This document shows, piece after piece, positions 60,598-64,000 of a stretch of DNA of 64,000 bases. Location of the stretch: NCBI GenBank assembly GCA_047601145.1, contig JASGJW010000005.1, positions 62,001 to 126,000 on the forward strand. The letters are read 5' to 3'. Each line of letters starts with the position of its first letter. Positions within the stretch are counted from its first letter, which is position 1. The translations under genes and the position numbers were made by a program. Source of the stretch: UBA7672 sp047601145. GTDB lineage: Bacteria; Pseudomonadota; Alphaproteobacteria; Caulobacterales; Hyphomonadaceae. Below the pieces are notes generated by a model. The model had not been told where the DNA came from. It saw nothing but the letters and a program-made list of their open reading frames with translations, and did no database searches.

Positions 60598-61134
60598 ATG
60601 AGCAATTACGCTGTCTTCGAAACGGCCATCGGATGGGCCGGCGTCGCCTGGGCCGGGAACGGCCTCATCGGCGCCTACCTGCCCGAAGCCGACCCGGCCA
60701 TGGCGCGGCAATCCTTCGTCCGCCGCTTTCCCGGCGTGACAGAGGCCGAACCCTCGCCCGTGATCGCAGGCGTCATCGAGCGCATCGTCGCGCTGATGCG
60801 CGGCGAGAAGGTCGACATGTCGGATGCGCCGCTCGATATCGCCCGCGTGCCCGAGTTCAATGCCAGGGTCTACGAGATCACCCGCCGCATCCCACCCGGC
60901 GAGACCCTCACCTATGGCCAGATCGCCGTGCAGCTCGGCGACAAGCTCCTCTCGCAACAGGTCGGCGCGGCGCTGGGCCGGAACCCCTGGCCGATCATCG
61001 TGCCGTGCCACCGCGTCACCGCAGCCAACGGCAAGCTCGGCGGCTTCACCGCGCGCGGCGGCACGGACACCAAGCTCAAACTGCTCGCCATCGAAGGCGC
61101 CTCGGCGGCCGCCCAGCGCGACCTGTTTGGCTAG
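60598..61134 (+). CDS. ogt: O6-methylguanine-DNA methyltransferase (Ogt type)
   Basis: 178 residues from ATG 60598. It transfers methyl groups from O6-methylguanine to its own Cys in IIVPCHRVTAANGKLGGF. The DNA-binding helix VYEITRRIPPGETLTYGQIA precedes it. There is no AdaA zinc domain or transcription domain, so it is a plain suicidal repair protein. Its stop overlaps that of the convergent peptidase gene (CTAG). Confidence 0.93.
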   Translation: MSNYAVFETAIGWAGVAWAGNGLIGAYLPEADPAMARQSFVRRFPGVTEAEPSPVIAGVIERIVALMRGEKVDMSDAPLDIARVPEFNARVYEITRRIPPGETLTYGQIAVQLGDKLLSQQVGAALGRNPWPIIVPCHRVTAANGKLGGFTARGGTDTKLKLLAIEGASAAAQRDLFG

Positions 61135-62666
61135 CCCGGATTGATATCGCCCTTGGGCATCACCGAAGCCTGCTCGATCAGCCAGGCATAGAACCGCGCC
61201 GCCTTTTCGAGACCCGGCACGGAAATGCTCTCAAGCACATCGCCGCTGGTGTGGTAGAGCGGGCCGGAATGGATGCCCTGAATGCGCGCGACGTTGAGCG
61301 GGGCGTAGCCGCCAAGGTCGCCGGGAACAGAATTCGTGACCTCCGGCTGGATGATGAAGCCGTAGCGCTGGGCGCCCTGCTTCACGAGGCTGACCAGCGC
61401 GGGCGATGAATTCGAGACGCCGAAATTCTTCGGCTCCTCGCTCGTGTTGACCACCCACGCCGGCACGGCCGCAATCTCGTACTGCGCCAGGTGCTCGAGA
61501 TTTATAATCAGCACGACGTTCTTCATCAGCTCCGGGTTCATCGCGACAAGATTGCCCGGCCCGTTCATGCCGGAACTGTGGTGGCCGCCCGATCCGACAA
61601 ACAACAGCGTTCGCGCTGGCTTCGCGCCGTCACGCGAGAAGTAGCGCGCCAGCCCCACCAGCACGCCGACGCCGTCGGCATTATCGCCCGCCCCGTCAAA
61701 CCACGAATCGAGGTGCGCATTGACGATGATCGTTTCGGGGCTCGCGCCGGGAATGATGCCGATCACATTGCTGGCCTTGAGGCCGGTTCTCACATCGGCC
61801 TGCAGCGACAGCCGCATGCGAAGTTCCGGCGCCTTGGCCGCCTTCGCCTTGGCGATCGCTTCGGTGAGGAACCGTCCATCCGCTCCGCCGATGTTGAAAC
61901 AAGGACCGCCGCACTGGCCGAAATCGAACACGTGCATGTTCCCAGCCTGCTCGACCCAGGTGATCACGGCGACCGCGCCGGCCTGGATCAGCTTCTGGGA
62001 GGACTCACGCACCTTGGTGCGATCCGAATAGGCCCCGGTTGTGGGCCGCGTATGCTGGAGCGCGATCTTGCCGGAAACGCCCTCGGTGCTCACTTCGCCT
62101 GCATCGCCAGCATAGACGACCGCTGCTTCCAATGTTCCGCCCGTAATCGCCGAGCGGCTGACCGGCACGGCAGAGGCAAGCGTCACGTCAATCGTCAGGT
62201 CGCCATACGCCTTGTCGCCGAGCACGACCGCCTGCCACGTCACCGGCCACCAGAAATCGCCAGTCGCCGCATAGGACTGGACCTCAACCTTTTCCAGCCC
62301 GATCCCGCGAAACTCGCCCGCGAGCCATTTCGCGGTCTCATCCTCCGAAGGGAAACCGGAAATCCGGCCCCACATCTGGTTGCCGTCCTCGCGCATGTCT
62401 TGCGCAAAGCCGATCACCTGCTCGACCGACGAACGGATGCGATCGCCCCGCAGCGCGCCATGTCCGTCAGCCTCCCCGGCGGGAATAGGAGGCGGAGGTA
62501 TCGCAACGCCCGTGTCAGGAGCAACAACAGGCGCGGACAGCGCGACCGGCGGGACCAATCCGAACCATGCGGGACGCATGTCGTCGGGATGCTCGACGAG
62601 GGCGCCAGCGCCCACGCAGCCGGCAAGCATCAGGACTCCGGCCAGTCCAGCCATCCGCAACGCCAT
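61131..62666 (-). CDS. M28-family peptidase-like lipoprotein with a PA domain
   Basis: 511 residues from ATG 62666 (GGGAGGCG upstream). Lipobox LAGC, a PA domain insert (about 150-280) and an M28 zinc-peptidase domain with NAHLDSWFDGAGDNADGVG (His and Asp ligands), LIINLEH and a late His in LYHTSGD. Where aminopeptidases carry the catalytic and ligand Glu pair, here the segment reads FVGSGGHHSSG (His362, His363), so activity may be changed or lost. It should sit in the envelope. It converges on ogt. Confidence 0.85.
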   Translation of the reverse strand: MALRMAGLAGVLMLAGCVGAGALVEHPDDMRPAWFGLVPPVALSAPVVAPDTGVAIPPPPIPAGEADGHGALRGDRIRSSVEQVIGFAQDMREDGNQMWGRISGFPSEDETAKWLAGEFRGIGLEKVEVQSYAATGDFWWPVTWQAVVLGDKAYGDLTIDVTLASAVPVSRSAITGGTLEAAVVYAGDAGEVSTEGVSGKIALQHTRPTTGAYSDRTKVRESSQKLIQAGAVAVITWVEQAGNMHVFDFGQCGGPCFNIGGADGRFLTEAIAKAKAAKAPELRMRLSLQADVRTGLKASNVIGIIPGASPETIIVNAHLDSWFDGAGDNADGVGVLVGLARYFSRDGAKPARTLLFVGSGGHHSSGMNGPGNLVAMNPELMKNVVLIINLEHLAQYEIAAVPAWVVNTSEEPKNFGVSNSSPALVSLVKQGAQRYGFIIQPEVTNSVPGDLGGYAPLNVARIQGIHSGPLYHTSGDVLESISVPGLEKAARFYAWLIEQASVMPKGDINPG

Positions 62667-62734
62667 GAACGCCTCCCACATCGGCTGGCGCTGACGCTAG
62701 TCAACTGGCGCAGGCGGCTCAACTGGCCAGGCCC

Positions 62735-63325
62735 TCAATGGGCGGCTTGTTCCGAATAGAGGCAGATCCAGACCTGCGCCTGATTGGAGCAGGTATTGCG
62801 GGCGCACCCCACGAATTTGGCTTTGGGAGCGACCATGCGCGAATAGGAGTCGCAGCTGGATGATTTCGTGCGGCAGAGGCCCTTCGCCACGTCATAGTCG
62901 GCGCTTCCCTCGCGCCAGCGAGAGACGAGGTAGGACGCCGAAATGTCCTGGGCCACATTGCTGCCGGCGATGCGTGGCATTCCGGCGGCCCAGTAATAGC
63001 TGCCGTTCTCGGCCTTGGCGGCGCGTTCAGCCATGTTGATCGAGCAGGATCCCTTGCCGGCGGTCTTGGCGGCAGCGTCAGCACGGGAGGCCAGGTCCGA
63101 CGACCATTTGAGCGCCGGCACGCCGATCCGCTTCCGGGCGTCGTTCTGGGCCGCCAGCATCCCAGTAAGCACCAGAGGCTCGATACCCGCGTCAGCGGCA
63201 GGCGCGGTCGAGGCAGCCGTGGCGCTCGTATTGGGAACAGCACCACCCGTCTGGGCGGTCGCGAGACCGTCCAGCGAACCCAGCAGCGCAAGCGCCGCCA
63301 GCAATCGAGCGAATCCGAATTTCAT
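62735..63325 (-). CDS. Secreted CAP/SCP-domain protein
   Basis: 196 residues. A signal peptide ends near LATAQ; an Ala/Thr-rich segment leads to a CAP domain (about 55-196) with MLAAQNDARKRIGVPALKWSSDLASRA, the usual start of the fold. The end is Cys-rich (GLCRTKSSSCDSYSR, GCARNTCSNQ, WICLYS), suggesting disulfides. CAP proteins are extracellular and often bind lipids, but the activity here is unknown. Confidence 0.88.
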   Translation of the reverse strand: MKFGFARLLAALALLGSLDGLATAQTGGAVPNTSATAASTAPAADAGIEPLVLTGMLAAQNDARKRIGVPALKWSSDLASRADAAAKTAGKGSCSINMAERAAKAENGSYYWAAGMPRIAGSNVAQDISASYLVSRWREGSADYDVAKGLCRTKSSSCDSYSRMVAPKAKFVGCARNTCSNQAQVWICLYSEQAAH

Positions 63326-63547
63326 GCCGTTCTTCGCAGGGCGGTTTATGCCCGAACCGCCGGGCTATCCTTTTTGGTGACAAGTGCAACCATTATGCCC
63401 GGATTCGAGGTAAAAATAAGGGTGGAGAGCAGGTCAAATTGAGGCAGTCCACCCCTCCAAAGGGTGCGACGCCACAAGGGTTGCGCCCCCTGTTCACCAT
63501 GGATAAACCCTGCCGCAATTTGCCGCCCCCCAAGCCGATCCGGTGAC

Positions 63548-64000
63548 ATGCCCAAGCGCACAGACATCAAGTCCATCCTGGTCATCGGCGCCGGGCCGAT
63601 CGTCATCGGACAGGCATGCGAATTCGACTATTCGGGGGTCCAGGCGATCAAGGCGCTGAAGTCGGAAGGTTACCGGGTCATCCTGGTGAACTCCAACCCA
63701 GCCACGATCATGACCGATCCCGAGCTGGCTGACGCAACGTACATCGAGCCGATCACGCCGGAGATGGTCGCCAAGATCATCGAGAAGGAAAAACCCGACG
63801 CCCTGTTGCCGACCATGGGCGGCCAGACTGCGCTCAACTGCGCTCTGAAGCTCGAGCAGATGGGCATCCTGAAAAAGCACGGCGTCGAAATGATCGGCGC
63901 CAAGGCCGAAGCCATCGAGAAGGCGGAAGACCGCGCCAAGTTCCGTACCGCCATGGACAAGATCGGGCTCGAGAGCCCGCGCTCGGCGATCGTGGCCTCG
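63548..64000 (+). CDS. carB: Carbamoyl-phosphate synthase large subunit (5' part)
   Basis: The first 151 codons are present and the window ends inside the gene. MPKRTDIKSILVIGAGPIVIGQACEFDYSG is the classic CarB start, with the first ATP-grasp domain beginning after it (LLPTMGGQTALN). CarB makes carbamoyl phosphate from bicarbonate, ATP and the ammonia supplied by CarA. The 222 bases upstream include a weak CACCC/GGGTG hairpin near 63450 and no clear promoter. Confidence 0.96.
   Translation, partial: MPKRTDIKSILVIGAGPIVIGQACEFDYSGVQAIKALKSEGYRVILVNSNPATIMTDPELADATYIEPITPEMVAKIIEKEKPDALLPTMGGQTALNCALKLEQMGILKKHGVEMIGAKAEAIEKAEDRAKFRTAMDKIGLESPRSAIVAS

Overview
The window is a compact, GC-rich chromosomal segment of an alphaproteobacterium. 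Supporting signs are an ATP synthase F0 operon that encodes both b and b' subunits and has no F1 genes beside it, the mutY / DUF721 / DsbA / smc neighbourhood, a small SRP RNA just upstream of dnaX, a dmeRF cobalt/nickel efflux pair, a DUF3126 gene, and TTGAC-type promoters. Caulobacterales or Hyphomonadaceae would fit, but the sequence alone does not settle the family. I see no insertion sequence, prophage, CRISPR array, rRNA or tRNA. Nearly all of it is coding, with many 1-4 base stop/start overlaps.

Layout. 0-4.7 kb: the end of a probable efflux outer-membrane gene, then an M2 peptidase lipoprotein, a VOC protein, a CigR-like exported protein and a PHP-domain lipoprotein. 4.8-13.5 kb: a membrane-anchored OmpA-domain protein facing dapE, then tamA-tamB. 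13.5-18.9 kb (mostly minus): a membrane protein, truA, a GNAT gene, fmt, ybaB, dnaX and the SRP RNA. 19-21.1 kb: a membrane-anchored TIR protein followed 4 bases later by nudC, an NAD+ diphosphatase; this is the most suggestive candidate system. 21-26 kb: an acetyltransferase, an outer-membrane barrel with a structured leader, pheA, an anchored cytochrome c, a VOC protein and a 2OG-Fe(II) oxygenase. 26-31.3 kb: a two-subunit molybdenum hydroxylase, a TauD-type dioxygenase and an acyl-CoA ligase, which together look catabolic. 31.3-39.3 kb: mutY, DUF721, two DsbA-like lipoproteins, smc and a serine hydrolase. 39.5-43 kb: a two-domain KaiC-like ATPase and a hybrid histidine kinase whose start is not a normal codon. 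43.1-44.4 kb: dmeRF with a C-tract operator. 44.5-47 kb: atpI-B-E-X-F. 47-49.5 kb (minus): two very similar secreted alpha/beta hydrolases and a cupin. 49.6-50.8 kb: DUF3126 with a coupled 41-residue ORF, then three small lipoproteins, two of them under 50 residues. 50.8-55.8 kb: cysE, an ADP-ribose-type NUDIX hydrolase, DUF4291, a third DsbA lipoprotein, a nitroreductase and carA. 55.9-63.3 kb: a glycosyltransferase, an MBL-fold hydrolase, an RraB-like protein, an S1/P1 nuclease, an alcohol dehydrogenase, ogt, an M28 peptidase with altered active-site residues and a CAP-domain protein. The window ends 151 codons into carB.

Two themes recur. Cell-envelope biogenesis and exported proteins are prominent: TamAB, OmpA-domain and barrel proteins, three DsbA lipoproteins and many other lipoproteins. 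NAD/ADP-ribose chemistry appears as TIR, NudC and a second NUDIX enzyme. Functions are assigned by recognising motifs in translated sequence; no database search was possible.
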